A stretch of DNA of 64,000 nt. Origin: Pseudoalteromonas luteoviolacea H33-S. GTDB taxonomy: Bacteria; Pseudomonadota; Gammaproteobacteria; Enterobacterales; Alteromonadaceae. The translations under genes and the position numbers were made by a program. The notes under the pieces are model-generated. The model was not told the DNA's origin. It saw only the letters and a list, made by a program, of their open reading frames with translations, and did not search any database. Position 1 is the stretch's first letter. Each line of letters begins with the position of its first letter. Shown piece after piece: positions 1-9,989 of this stretch. Location of the stretch: positions 79,469 through 143,468 of the forward strand of contig NZ_AUXY01000074.1 of the NCBI RefSeq assembly GCF_001625695.1. The letters are read 5' to 3'.

Positions 1-1568
1 GTATTGTCAATGAGCAAGTACCTGAAGTGATCGAAGATGCGGTTGTTTACTCTCTTGATATGGGGGCTTTACTTGCTGGCACAAAGTATCGCGGTGACTT
101 TGAAAAACGCTTTAAAGCGCTGTTGAAAGAGTTACAAGCAAAACCAAATGCAATTTTGTTTATTGATGAGATCCATACCATTATCGGCGCGGGTGCTGCA
201 TCTGGCGGTGTTATGGATGCCTCAAATCTGATCAAGCCGTTACTTTCTAGCGGGAAACTCCGTTGCTTAGGTTCTACGACGTACTCTGAGTTTAAAAATA
301 TTTTTGAAAAAGACAGAGCCTTGGTTCGTCGTTTTCAAAAAATTGACGTTGTTGAACCAAGTGTGGCTGATACTGCAAAAATTTTATACGGCTTGAAAGA
401 GCGCTACGAAGAGCATCATGGCATTCGGTACACGCAAAAAGCCCTTAAAGCCGCAGCTGAGTTGAGTGCGAAATACATCAATGAACGTCATTTACCAGAC
501 AAAGCAATTGATGTAATTGACGAAGCGGGTGCAAATCAACGCTTGTTACCTATGTCTAGACGTAAGAAGACCATTGGTGTGTCAGATATTGAGCAAATTG
601 TATCTAAGATTGCTCGTATTCCTCAGCAAAATGTGTCCTCAAGTGATAAGGAGGTGCTTAAGAATCTAGATAGAAATCTTAAGATGCTAGTCTTTGGTCA
701 AGATGAGTCAATTGATGCGCTTACTTCAGCGATTCGCTTATCACGTTCGGGACTTGCTAATGAAGAAAAGCCGATTGGTTCATTCTTGTTTGCAGGACCT
801 ACAGGTGTTGGTAAAACCGAAGTCACAAAACAGCTTGCTAAGTGCATGGGTATTGAGTTCATTCGCTTTGATATGTCCGAGTACTCAGAGCGTCATGCTG
901 TAAGCCGCTTAATCGGTGCACCTCCTGGTTATGTTGGTTTTGAACAGGGTGGCCTATTAACTGATTCAGTCATTAAACATCCTCATGCTGTTGTATTATT
1001 GGATGAGATTGAAAAAGCACACCCTGACATTTACAACATTCTATTGCAGGTGATGGACCATGGTACGTTAACAGATAATAACGGCCGTAAAGCTGACTTC
1101 CGTAATGTTATCTTTGTTATGACGACCAATGCGGGCGTACAAGAGACTGTGAGAAAGTCTATCGGGTTCCAGCAACAAGATCATTCTCATGATGCAATGA
1201 TTGAGATAAATAAAGTATTTACGCCTGAATTTAGAAACAGGCTGGATAACATTATTTGGTTTAACCACCTAGAAAAAGAAGTTATCTTGCAAGTTGTAGA
1301 TAAGTTTATTGTTGAGTTGCAAGCTCAGTTAGATAAGAAGTCGGTGAACCTAGAATTTACTAATGAAGCGAGAGATTGGATTGCCGATATTGGTTATGAC
1401 AAAGCGATGGGTGCTAGACCTATGGCGCGCGTTATTCAAGATAACCTTAAAAAGCCATTGGCGAATGAAATTTTATTTGGTTCGCTCATCGATGGCGGTA
1501 ATGTAAAAGTGACTGTCAAAGGCAATGCTTTAGAGTTCGACTTTGAACAAGAACTCGTTTCTGCATAA
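1..1568 (+). CDS. clpA: ATP-dependent Clp protease ATP-binding subunit ClpA (5' partial)
   Basis: ClpA is the AAA+ unfoldase that delivers proteins, including ClpS-presented N-degron substrates, to the ClpP protease in the cytoplasm. The reading frame is open from the first bases, so the gene starts upstream of the window; about 520 residues are present of roughly 750 usual. Visible are the end of the first AAA+ module (Walker B LFIDEIH and the GAGAASGG loop), the second Walker A GPTGVGKT, its Walker B VVLLDEIEKAHPD, the pore loop GYVGF and the GARPMARVIQDNLKKPLANE C-domain. The chain matches E. coli ClpA almost throughout, as recalled. The GTG at 27 is internal and not a start. The gene converges on infA, and both use the terminator at 1622. 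The adapter gene clpS is expected just upstream, outside the window. Confidence 0.97.
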   Translation, partial: IVNEQVPEVIEDAVVYSLDMGALLAGTKYRGDFEKRFKALLKELQAKPNAILFIDEIHTIIGAGAASGGVMDASNLIKPLLSSGKLRCLGSTTYSEFKNIFEKDRALVRRFQKIDVVEPSVADTAKILYGLKERYEEHHGIRYTQKALKAAAELSAKYINERHLPDKAIDVIDEAGANQRLLPMSRRKKTIGVSDIEQIVSKIARIPQQNVSSSDKEVLKNLDRNLKMLVFGQDESIDALTSAIRLSRSGLANEEKPIGSFLFAGPTGVGKTEVTKQLAKCMGIEFIRFDMSEYSERHAVSRLIGAPPGYVGFEQGGLLTDSVIKHPHAVVLLDEIEKAHPDIYNILLQVMDHGTLTDNNGRKADFRNVIFVMTTNAGVQETVRKSIGFQQQDHSHDAMIEINKVFTPEFRNRLDNIIWFNHLEKEVILQVVDKFIVELQAQLDKKSVNLEFTNEARDWIADIGYDKAMGARPMARVIQDNLKKPLANEILFGSLIDGGNVKVTVKGNALEFDFEQELVSA

Positions 1569-1621
1569 TTTGTGGCGGCTGGGCTGATAGTGTTAGCCGC
1601 TTAATATTTTGAAGTTACAAA

Positions 1622-1655
1622 AGCAAAAAACCTAGCCAAGGCTAGGTTTTTTGCT
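1622..1655. terminator. Bidirectional terminator between clpA and infA
   Basis: A perfect inverted repeat: AAAAAACCTAGCC and its complement around a 2-base centre, giving an A-tract on one side and a T-tract on the other. It can stop clpA on the plus strand and infA on the minus strand. Confidence 0.9.
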
Positions 1656-1700
1656 ACATACGTCTTATAGCGTCAAATTGACGCTGGCGAGACGGTAGAA

Positions 1701-2000
<300 letters not shown>

Positions 2001-2008
2001 TTAGTAAC

Positions 2009-2713
2009 TTAAATATTTGTCCAAGTATCATCTTTAAGCTGTTGAGCTGGTGAAAACTGCTTTTTGTAGCGCATTTTTTTACATTCGTCTATTTGATAAC
2101 CTAAATAAACAAACTCTTTATTCTCTGCCGCTGCTAGGTTTATTTGTGCCATGATCATAATCGTACCTAAACTTAAGTGTTCAAAGTCTGGGTCGAAAAA
2201 AGTATAGATTGCAGATAGGGCGTTAGGCATTGTGTCTGTAACAGCAACGGCGACAAGTTGGTCTTGGTGCCACAACTCTATAAACGAAATGGGCATCCAG
2301 CGGCAAAATAAAAAACTTTCATATTGCAGTCTGTTTGGCGGGTACATTGTGCCATCACTGTGCCTGAGAGTTATGTACTTTTCATAAAGTGGAAAATAGC
2401 TTTCCTTTTCTTCGAAACTCACTTTAACGCTAAAGCTGTTTTGTATTTTTTTGTACTTTCGCAGTTGTGACCTTGAGGGCACATAATCCTTTGCTAATAC
2501 TCGTATTGATTGGCATGCACTGCAAAGTGGGCAGTGTGGTCGATATATTTGATCTCCACTACGCCTAAACCCCAGAGAAAGGAGGGCTTCAAAACGCGCT
2601 GCTGTGTAGCATTCACTGTCTAAAATAACGAGTAGCTGTTCTTTTCTATCTGGTAGATAGCTGCAATCAAATTGCTGACTGAGGCCAATTTTAGATGGAA
2701 AGTGTTCAGTCAT
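2009..2713 (-). CDS. bpt: Aspartate/glutamate leucyltransferase (Bpt; arginyltransferase family)
   Basis: This enzyme transfers leucine from Leu-tRNA to proteins with N-terminal Asp or Glu, making them N-degrons for ClpS/ClpAP. The 234 residues carry the family N-terminal cysteine region (SECYTAARFEALLSLGFRR, then CPLCSAC) and the C-terminal GNAT-like half with YLGYQIDECKKMRYKKQFSP. Its length is typical. Its start overlaps the end of aat by 8 bases, so the two transferases of the N-degron pathway are translationally coupled, and clpA lies nearby. Some annotations call it ate; the bacterial group to which it belongs has leucyl rather than arginyl transfer activity (family knowledge). Confidence 0.93.
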   Translation of the reverse strand: MTEHFPSKIGLSQQFDCSYLPDRKEQLLVILDSECYTAARFEALLSLGFRRSGDQIYRPHCPLCSACQSIRVLAKDYVPSRSQLRKYKKIQNSFSVKVSFEEKESYFPLYEKYITLRHSDGTMYPPNRLQYESFLFCRWMPISFIELWHQDQLVAVAVTDTMPNALSAIYTFFDPDFEHLSLGTIMIMAQINLAAAENKEFVYLGYQIDECKKMRYKKQFSPAQQLKDDTWTNI

Positions 2714-3422
2714 ATATTACCCCTATGTCTTGTGGGTGCCACATGGTTTGTACAGGGTGATAGTCACTTGCTTCTTTAAGTTTAGTCAAAAATTCTTCTC
2801 TGGGAATGACTTTTGCGCCCATTGAACTTAAGTAAGGGTTATCTAACTGACAATCTATAAAATGAGCATTGTGTTTTTTGAGCCAATTAACCAAAGCCCA
2901 CATTGCTAATTTAGAAGCATTTGGCTGGTTATGAAACATAGATTCACCACAAAATACACCTGATATCATTATTCCATATAGGCCGCCAGCTAGCTTTCCG
3001 TCAATCCATACCTCTACACTATGGGCAAACCCTTCCTCATGCGCTTGGCAATATGCCTTGAGCATATTTTTATTGATCCAAGTTCCTTCTTCGTGAAGTC
3101 GTTGCTCTCTGCATTGAGAGATAACTTGCTCAAAGGCTTGATTTATAGTGATTTTGGGTTTGAGTCGATTTCGAGCTTTTTTAAGTGTGCGTCCAATATG
3201 AAAGTCTGACAGCTCAATAATTCCTCGTTCACTGGGTGACCACCACATGATCGGCTCTCGTTCATTGAACCAAGGGAAGATACCAAGTTGATATGCTTTT
3301 TTTAATCTTTTTGTATTGAGGCATCCGCCAATGGCTAACAGGCCATCTGGTTCTTTTAGTGCAAAGTGGCACGGCGGAAATATGTAATCTGTCGATGATA
3401 AATGGAACAACTGTTGTGTCAT
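2706..3422 (-). CDS. aat: Leucyl/phenylalanyl-tRNA-protein transferase
   Basis: Aat adds Leu or Phe from aminoacyl-tRNA to proteins with N-terminal Lys or Arg, creating ClpS/ClpAP degrons. The 238-residue product has the family signatures FPPCHFALKEPDGLLAIGG near the N-terminus, FPWFNEREPIMWWSPSERGI, and the GNAT core GGLYGIMISGVFCGESMFHNQPNASKLAMW with FIDCQLDNPYLSSMGA. Length is normal. It is first of an aat-bpt pair (8-base overlap), with infA after them. The ATG follows an AT-rich spacer from trxB. Confidence 0.97.
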   Translation of the reverse strand: MTQQLFHLSSTDYIFPPCHFALKEPDGLLAIGGCLNTKRLKKAYQLGIFPWFNEREPIMWWSPSERGIIELSDFHIGRTLKKARNRLKPKITINQAFEQVISQCREQRLHEEGTWINKNMLKAYCQAHEEGFAHSVEVWIDGKLAGGLYGIMISGVFCGESMFHNQPNASKLAMWALVNWLKKHNAHFIDCQLDNPYLSSMGAKVIPREEFLTKLKEASDYHPVQTMWHPQDIGVIYD

Positions 3423-3514
3423 GGGTGACTTTTGTTTCGAGTGGACTAGTTGCTAATTTTGAGTTTAGCAAATTTCGGTTGGAAGCACGCCATGAAATAT
3501 GGCGTGCTAAGAGA

Positions 3515-4471
<957 letters not shown>

Positions 4472-4720
4472 CTATCCTAAAATTTAGTATTAGCATTACA
4501 ATGATGCCGATTCTAAGTAAATCAACCCAGAAGTAAAATAAAAATCAAATAAAGCAATTTTAGAAATCGTGAACTTGTCAAATTTAGTGTACTTGATGGA
4601 AAAGTAAGCCAATAGAGCTGAAATTGTCGGATATTCATGACCTTTCTATTTTTTTTTGTTATGTTTGAAGGAATTTTTTTTGCTACTAAATTATCAGTAG
4701 CCCAAGATTTAAAGGTAAAT

Positions 4721-6046
4721 ATGGCATTTTGGCAGGACAACGCTGGCTTTGCTTTAGAAGCGAGCAGCTGTAAAGTCTTAACAGACGCTAAACATTATCA
4801 CAGTGAACTTTTGTCTTTGATTGGCAAAGCAAAGAAGCGCATTTACATCGCCGCACTGTATTTACAAGATGACACGGCAGGCCAGGGTGTGTTGTCTGCG
4901 TTGCATAATGCGTCGCTGAGCAATCCAGATTTAGAGATCAAAATACTAGTTGACTTTCACAGAGCCCAGCGAGGGTTAATCGGTGAGGCAAAGTCTGAGG
5001 GTAATGCACGCTTGTATTGTGATTATTTGGAGCAATTCAACTCAAATGTTAAAGTATATGGTGTGCCAGTAAAAGCCAAAGAATTGTTTGGAGTTTTACA
5101 TCTTAAAGGGTTTGTGATTGATGATACGGTTCTATACAGCGGAGCAAGTATCAATGATGTCTACCTGCATCAAGAAGAGCGATATCGTCTTGATCGTTAC
5201 TTTCTATTAGATAATGCAAAGTTAGCTGATAGCTTTACTGCTTTTATTGAGAAGCACCTGTTAAACTCTGAAGCGGTCCCCAGAATTGATAGAAGGCCTT
5301 TAAAGCCATTTAGTGAAATTAAGTTGGCGCAAAAGAAATTAATGCGCTCGCTGAAAAAAGCTAATTATGATATGTCTGGCGCAAGTGAGTCTAATTCACT
5401 TAATGTTCGCGCATTTTTAGGGTTTGGCCGTAGAACTAATAAGCTCAATAGATTGATTAAGACGTTATTTGATACCACTGAGCAGGAGTTGATTTTATAT
5501 ACGCCTTACTTCAACTTCCCTGCGCCTTTATTACGCTCATTACGTCGTCTGTTAAAGCAAGGTAAGTCAGTAACGATCGTGGTTGGCGATAAGACAGCAA
5601 ATGACTTTTACATCTCGCCAGATAAGCCATTTAGTCGAATAGGCGCACTGCCTTATTTGTATGAGCGGATTTTACATAAATTTCTAAAGTCGCAAAAAAG
5701 GTATATCGAGCAGGGACTACTCAATGTGTATCTATGGAAGGACGGAGACAACTCATTCCATCTAAAAGGTATAAATCAAGACAATCAAGTCCACCTCATG
5801 ACAGGACATAATTTAAACCCAAGAGCTTGGGGTTTGGACATAGAAAATGGCATTTTGATAGAAGACAGAGATCAGGAATTGAAATCATTTATCGATGCTG
5901 AAAAGCAATCAATTTTGTCTCAATGCCGAAAGCTGTCTGGGCCTGATGATATTGAAACTTTACAAGATTACCCTGCACCGGTTCAAAAGATACTAGGGCA
6001 GGCTAAACGTGTCAAAGTCGACTTTATCATTAAAAAGTTTATTTAA
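4721..6046 (+). CDS. pssA: CDP-diacylglycerol-serine O-phosphatidyltransferase (PssA, phospholipase D family)
   Basis: PssA makes phosphatidylserine from CDP-diacylglycerol and serine, the committed step to phosphatidylethanolamine, at the cytoplasmic membrane surface. Two phospholipase-D HKD-type motifs are visible: HLKGFVIDDTVLYSGASIND and HLKGINQDNQVHLMTGHNLN. The stretches VDFHRAQRG and VGDKTANDFYI match E. coli PssA (recalled). The frame is open upstream to 4637, but the ATG at 4721 is preferred: AAGG sits 6 bases upstream and the product (441 residues) is close to the E. coli length, whereas the extension would add a signal-like hydrophobic leader not expected for this cytosol-facing enzyme. 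A terminator follows at 6073. Confidence 0.93.
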   Translation: MAFWQDNAGFALEASSCKVLTDAKHYHSELLSLIGKAKKRIYIAALYLQDDTAGQGVLSALHNASLSNPDLEIKILVDFHRAQRGLIGEAKSEGNARLYCDYLEQFNSNVKVYGVPVKAKELFGVLHLKGFVIDDTVLYSGASINDVYLHQEERYRLDRYFLLDNAKLADSFTAFIEKHLLNSEAVPRIDRRPLKPFSEIKLAQKKLMRSLKKANYDMSGASESNSLNVRAFLGFGRRTNKLNRLIKTLFDTTEQELILYTPYFNFPAPLLRSLRRLLKQGKSVTIVVGDKTANDFYISPDKPFSRIGALPYLYERILHKFLKSQKRYIEQGLLNVYLWKDGDNSFHLKGINQDNQVHLMTGHNLNPRAWGLDIENGILIEDRDQELKSFIDAEKQSILSQCRKLSGPDDIETLQDYPAPVQKILGQAKRVKVDFIIKKFI

Positions 6047-6072
6047 GTTTGCTGTCACAGTATGAATTAAGG

Positions 6073-6097
6073 CGACTAACTTCCGTTAGTCGTTTTT
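6073..6097 (+). terminator. Rho-independent terminator after pssA
   Basis: Stem CGACTAAC / GTTAGTCG with a 4-base loop followed by TTTTT, 27 bases after the pssA stop codon. Confidence 0.85.
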
Positions 6098-6273
6098 AAT
6101 ATTTAATATTTTGTTTATGGGCTTGTTTTAAGTCCTTTATTTAGGCATTTCTCTCTCATTTAGTGCTCTTGATAGCCCCAAAATCTCTCCTGACTTTGAC
6201 TGTGGCCCCATGATAAAAGCCCATATTTAAAAGTTGTTTACTTGCCAACATGTTGGAAGAACTAAGTTAAATA

Positions 6274-7248
6274 CTACTTCTGGCGTCTTAATTGTCCCGG
6301 GCTTATGCCAATTATTTTTTTGAAGGCTTTGCTAAAAGAAGCTTCAGAGCTGTAACCAACTTGCTCTGCAACGCTTATCATCGACTCTTTTCCTTCCTTC
6401 AATAGGTCTTGGGCGATATGCATTCGCCATTGACTGAGATACGTCAGTGGCGTCATACCGATGATTTCGTGGAATAAGTTTGCAAACGCGGAACGAGACA
6501 TACCTACGGAATGTGCCATGCGCTCAACTGTCCACGCTTGAGCGGGTTGTTTGTGGATCAGGCTCAAAGCAAGACTGAGTCGTGTATCTGCAAGTGCCCG
6601 AAAGTACCCCGTACCGGAATGCTGTGTGTTGACATGCCATCGCAGCAATTGAATGACCAGTACCTCAGTAAGGCGATCAACAATAACGGTACCGCCAGGT
6701 AGAGTCGAGCGGGATTCGTGAGCTAGCATATTGGCTAGGTTGTTTAACCACAATAGTGATGGTTCTTCATTTGTTTTTATATGCAAAAAGTTGGGCATAT
6801 CTCTTAATATTGGCAGTTGGACGTGTTGCTGATATTTGAAGTAACCACACAATAGTGTGGTAATGCTTTCATCTCCTGAAAACGGGTTCTCATCGTTCTG
6901 TATCTGCGTTAGTAATTCGTCTCCCGATATACAGACTCCATTTGGTTGATCGCCAATTTGGTGTGCCGCACCTGTTGGAAAGGCAACAATATCTCCGGTA
7001 GAGAGATAGGTAGCACGCTTTGAGTCAGGCATGTTTAACCAAGCACTGCCTCGCACGACGAAATGAAAAGTACCATAGTCTGTTTCTGGCTCTTTTATGC
7101 CCCAAGGTGCTGAAAACTCGGTACAAAAATAGCTGCTAGCTTGAAGGCGAAGTGCATTTAAAATATCAGATAAGGCATCTCCTCCAATTAAGCTGTTTCC
7201 AGCATTAGGAATTTGAGCGTTCGATGGCGATGGAATGTGATTAAACAC
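6274..7248 (-). CDS. AraC-family transcriptional regulator, RclR-like
   Basis: Cytoplasmic regulator with an N-terminal cupin-type sensor domain (about residues 30-200; TGDIVAFPTGAAHQIG) and a C-terminal AraC double helix-turn-helix (WTVERMAHSVGMSRSAFANLF; ISVAEQVGYSSEASFSKAFKK). A GTG start at 7248 is chosen because a perfect AGGAG lies 7 bases upstream; the frame stays open to 7308 without a good site. Cys42 (SSYFCTEFSAPWG) and Cys134 (LLCGYF) fall where the HOCl-sensing cysteines of E. coli RclR (Cys21, Cys89) would align; this alignment is from memory. It is divergent from a membrane-protein gene, a DUF417 gene (RclC is DUF417) and a DUF4331 gene, which it probably controls. The signal sensed is inferred, not shown. 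Confidence 0.85.
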   Translation of the reverse strand: MFNHIPSPSNAQIPNAGNSLIGGDALSDILNALRLQASSYFCTEFSAPWGIKEPETDYGTFHFVVRGSAWLNMPDSKRATYLSTGDIVAFPTGAAHQIGDQPNGVCISGDELLTQIQNDENPFSGDESITTLLCGYFKYQQHVQLPILRDMPNFLHIKTNEEPSLLWLNNLANMLAHESRSTLPGGTVIVDRLTEVLVIQLLRWHVNTQHSGTGYFRALADTRLSLALSLIHKQPAQAWTVERMAHSVGMSRSAFANLFHEIIGMTPLTYLSQWRMHIAQDLLKEGKESMISVAEQVGYSSEASFSKAFKKIIGISPGQLRRQK

Positions 7249-7418
7249 GAGTTTACTCCTATTGGTCGTAATGAACCAAAAAAGTACGATTTGACATATA
7301 TGCTGCACTAAACATCATAGTTTGTACAAGGTGAAACTGTAAAATTGTTGACTCAATCGTTTATTTAAATGAAGAGTATCACCATGAATAAAACAGAGAA
7401 TGAAGTAATAGGCTGGAA

Positions 7419-7853
7419 GTGGACAATGTACGCAGGATTAATACCTTTGATGGCGGACTATTCATGTTATTGACTTCCAGCCTTTCTATTTCTAACGATA
7501 TGTCGCTATGGACATTTGTTGTTCATAAGTTGGACTTTAGTTTTTCTCAGCTCACCGCTGTTGATCCGCAAGTGGTTCCGTTTGTCGCATTTTTAGCGAT
7601 GCTGGCAGGTGTCAATATTGTATCGGCGGCAGTGCCAATCATTCTGATTTCTATATTTGCACTCAAAAAGGGGCAAAAGTGGGTCTGGTATTATCTTTTA
7701 TTCATGCTCGTTTGGGAGGGGTTTAACGACGTTTATAGTGTGACTCAGTTTTACTTTGAAACTGGTGCGCCAATGTTTGTTATGCCATGGTTGTTTTGTA
7801 TCTTGATGGCGACAGGCTTATATAAAACACGCGAACAGATTTTTAATCAGTAG
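7419..7853 (+). CDS. Small multi-pass membrane protein, probably frameshifted near its N-terminus
   Basis: Family not recognised. The frame ending at 7853 encodes at least three hydrophobic segments (VVPFVAFLAMLAGVNIVSAAVPIILISIFAL; WVWYYLLFMLVWEGF; FVMPWLFCILMATGLY). Its N-terminus reads poorly. An ATG at 7384 in another frame gives MNKTENEVIGWKWTMYAGLIPLMA before stopping at 7473; restoring one base near 7455 would join this to GLFMLLTSSLSI and produce a clean first membrane helix and a four-helix protein. The gene may therefore have lost one base, or the sequence may contain an error. If it is translated as it stands, the start could be GTG 7419 or ATG 7464 (GGCGGA just upstream). It is divergent from the RclR-like regulator. 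Confidence 0.55.
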   Translation: MDNVRRINTFDGGLFMLLTSSLSISNDMSLWTFVVHKLDFSFSQLTAVDPQVVPFVAFLAMLAGVNIVSAAVPIILISIFALKKGQKWVWYYLLFMLVWEGFNDVYSVTQFYFETGAPMFVMPWLFCILMATGLYKTREQIFNQ

Positions 7854-8357
7854 TACAGAAACTGAATTGGTTCTTTTATATTTTGCGGGCTATATTAGCT
7901 CGCACCTCATTTTTATAGCCACAATTCAAAGTTGAATTCGAGTTTAATCAAACAATAAATATATTGCGCCGGACAGCACTTCCACTTCAAAAACTCAAAA
8001 CGCTTTGTTACCTAATGCAAAAATACATTTAGATAGGAATACCTCTAAGGTTGCAGAAATCTAAAACCATCTACCTTTCATAGCTTGTAGGCTATTGGAG
8101 AATACTCCAAAAAAGCTATTCCCCCCACTTTTTATACGAACTGACATAAAGTTGGTTTTTTTGGTCATGGTTCATCCGAGTAAGGTGATGAATAATTTAT
8201 CCCAAGCCGTTGATAGATTGACTGCCTTCAGCACATAAATTTCCGTGAATATGAAAGTAGTTAAAGCACTAAACACGATAACAGTCGCTATTTTTGCTTG
8301 GTGTCAGGATTCGGTATCGAGATCACATAGCTTATAAATTCACGAAGGAGGCTGCTT
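7854..8357. other. Gene-free spacer before the DUF417 gene
   Basis: About 500 AT-rich bases with no convincing full gene. It holds an interrupted inverted repeat at 8081-8118 (outer TAGCTT/AAGCTA, inner TTGGAG/CTCCAA) that could be an operator or small hairpin, and a 28-codon reading frame at 8251-8337 with a signal-peptide-like start (MKVVKALNTITVAIFAW). The DUF417 promoter presumably lies here. Confidence 0.5.
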
Positions 8358-8822
8358 TTGTTTACTAACTCAATTAATTTCATGCATAAGGTTGGGCAAG
8401 GTACTGCGCTACTAGGGGTTGTGTTGCCATTACTATTAATTGGCGTACTTAAATTTACCCCTACGGAAGTTGAAGCATTAAAACCCGTCATTAATGGCAC
8501 ACCTTGGTTAACTTGGTTGTATGCGGTATTTGGTTTTGAAGGGGCTTCTTACTTCCTCGGTGTAGTTGAAATTATTACTGCCACCTTATTAATTATGTCT
8601 GTGTGGTCTGTGCGTGCTGGAATTATGGGTGGTGCAATGGGTACCGTGACTTTTTTGGTGACTGTGAGCACTCTACTTGTGCTGCCAATCGGGGAAGACA
8701 AAGAGGGAGGTTTACCATTTCTAAATTTTCTAGGACAGTTTTTAATCAAGGATGTTGCTTTGTTAGGTATTTCAATATTGGTGTTGGCTAACTGTTTAGC
8801 GCGTTTTCGTGCTCGCAGCTGA
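8358..8822 (+). CDS. DUF417 family inner-membrane protein (YkgB/RclC-like)
   Basis: A 154-residue integral membrane protein with about four hydrophobic segments (GTALLGVVLPLLLIGVLKF; a central segment after GFEGASYFLGVVEI; GIMGGAMGTVTFLVTVSTLLVL; DVALLGISILVLANCLA). The patterns LKFTPTEVEALKPVINGTPWLTWLY and FLGVVEI are typical of DUF417, whose E. coli member YkgB is RclC of the HOCl-response operon. The TTG at 8358 is taken as start because AAGGAGG lies about 7 bases upstream; the next ATG (8382) lacks such a site. Biochemical function is unknown. It sits between the RclR-like regulator's divergent gene and the DUF4331 gene, suggesting a stress-response role (inference). Confidence 0.88.
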   Translation: MFTNSINFMHKVGQGTALLGVVLPLLLIGVLKFTPTEVEALKPVINGTPWLTWLYAVFGFEGASYFLGVVEIITATLLIMSVWSVRAGIMGGAMGTVTFLVTVSTLLVLPIGEDKEGGLPFLNFLGQFLIKDVALLGISILVLANCLARFRARS

Positions 8823-8921
8823 GTTATTAAATAGCTCAAAAATAAAAGTAAGGAGGGTAGATCAGTAAGTTAAACCGTAAAACCCACTTTTTAATAGCAA
8901 CCCGGTTTATAGGAGACCGCT

Positions 8922-9989
8922 ATGATTAAATTGCTAAAAATATCAGCCAATAAATCTACAGTGGCAGCGCTCGCTTTTGCTATTGGTGCAGGCTTAAGCA
9001 CAGTGCCAGCAGTTGCAAGCCATCACTTTGAAAGTAAATTGGCTCAGGAACATCCTCAGTTTGATTTGACTGATATGTTTGTATTTGACTCAGAGCGCCG
9101 TGGTTATACTGCATTTATGATGGATGTGAATCCCAGCACAAAAGACCGCGCTGCTTTTGGTGAAAAAGGCGTTTACAGCTTTCATATTGCCAATGATAAA
9201 TCGTTTGGTAGTGGCGGGGTAACTATCACAGCTCATTTAGAAGGGGAACAGTTGGTTTTTGGGCTCGTAGATGGGGCGAATCAAGCTGTTGGTACTAAAG
9301 GTAAGGCATTTGGTAAGGCTAAAGTTGGTAAAACTGTCAAATTTAACAATGGCGTGAAAGTATGGAGCGGCGCGGCACGAGATCCGTTTGTTGGAAATTC
9401 CGAGGGCATTGTCGGGTTCTTAACAGCACTGATTGGCAAAGGTAAGCTTGAGCTGTCTCAATTCAATAGTGGGGTGGATTTATTTAAAGACTTTAATAGT
9501 AGTATCATTTTAGTTGAACTGCCTAACAGCATGCTGGCGAAAAATATTCACGTGTATGCAAGTAGTGCAATGTACAATGTTGACCAGTGGGTACAAGTGA
9601 ATCGAGTGGCAAACCCGCTTGTAACGCATATGTTTTTGGCAAATAACAAAATGGAAGTGAGTGAACATATTCAACACCGCCCAGATAGTGACATGTCACG
9701 AAGGTATGCGATATCAGGCATGGTATTAAGGGCAGTCGCGCTAGATAGGAAACTATCCAACCCTGTTGAATATGCGGACTCAGTTGCAGCGCAATTGTTA
9801 CCTGATATGATTTCTTACAAGGTGGGTAGCAGCGCGGAATATGGCTATCCGAAAGTCAATGGACGCAAACCCAGTGACGATGGTATGGACGCAGTGTTGA
9901 GCTTACTGGTTGGGCGCAATGTAACAGATCATGCAAATACCTTTAATCGACACCCTGTTAAGTTTCCATATGTCGTACCAGTGCGTTAA
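8922..9989 (+). CDS. Exported DUF4331 family protein
   Basis: A 355-residue protein with an N-terminal signal peptide (hydrophobic stretch at about 14-32, then SASH-type boundary VPAVASHHFES). The sequence ASHHFESKLAQEHPQFDLTDMFVFDSE is the hallmark start of the DUF4331 domain, which extends over most of the chain. The product is probably periplasmic or secreted; the biochemical function of the family is not established. It lies 100 bases downstream of the DUF417 gene on the same strand and is probably under the same RclR-like control. The ATG follows TAGGAGACCGCT, a good ribosome-binding site. Confidence 0.85.
   Translation: MIKLLKISANKSTVAALAFAIGAGLSTVPAVASHHFESKLAQEHPQFDLTDMFVFDSERRGYTAFMMDVNPSTKDRAAFGEKGVYSFHIANDKSFGSGGVTITAHLEGEQLVFGLVDGANQAVGTKGKAFGKAKVGKTVKFNNGVKVWSGAARDPFVGNSEGIVGFLTALIGKGKLELSQFNSGVDLFKDFNSSIILVELPNSMLAKNIHVYASSAMYNVDQWVQVNRVANPLVTHMFLANNKMEVSEHIQHRPDSDMSRRYAISGMVLRAVALDRKLSNPVEYADSVAAQLLPDMISYKVGSSAEYGYPKVNGRKPSDDGMDAVLSLLVGRNVTDHANTFNRHPVKFPYVVPVR

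Noticed and set aside
4637..4720. N-terminal extension of PssA with a signal-like hydrophobic leader
   Set aside because: No ribosome-binding site before 4637, a good one before 4721, and PssA is a cytosol-facing enzyme of about 450 residues without signal peptide.
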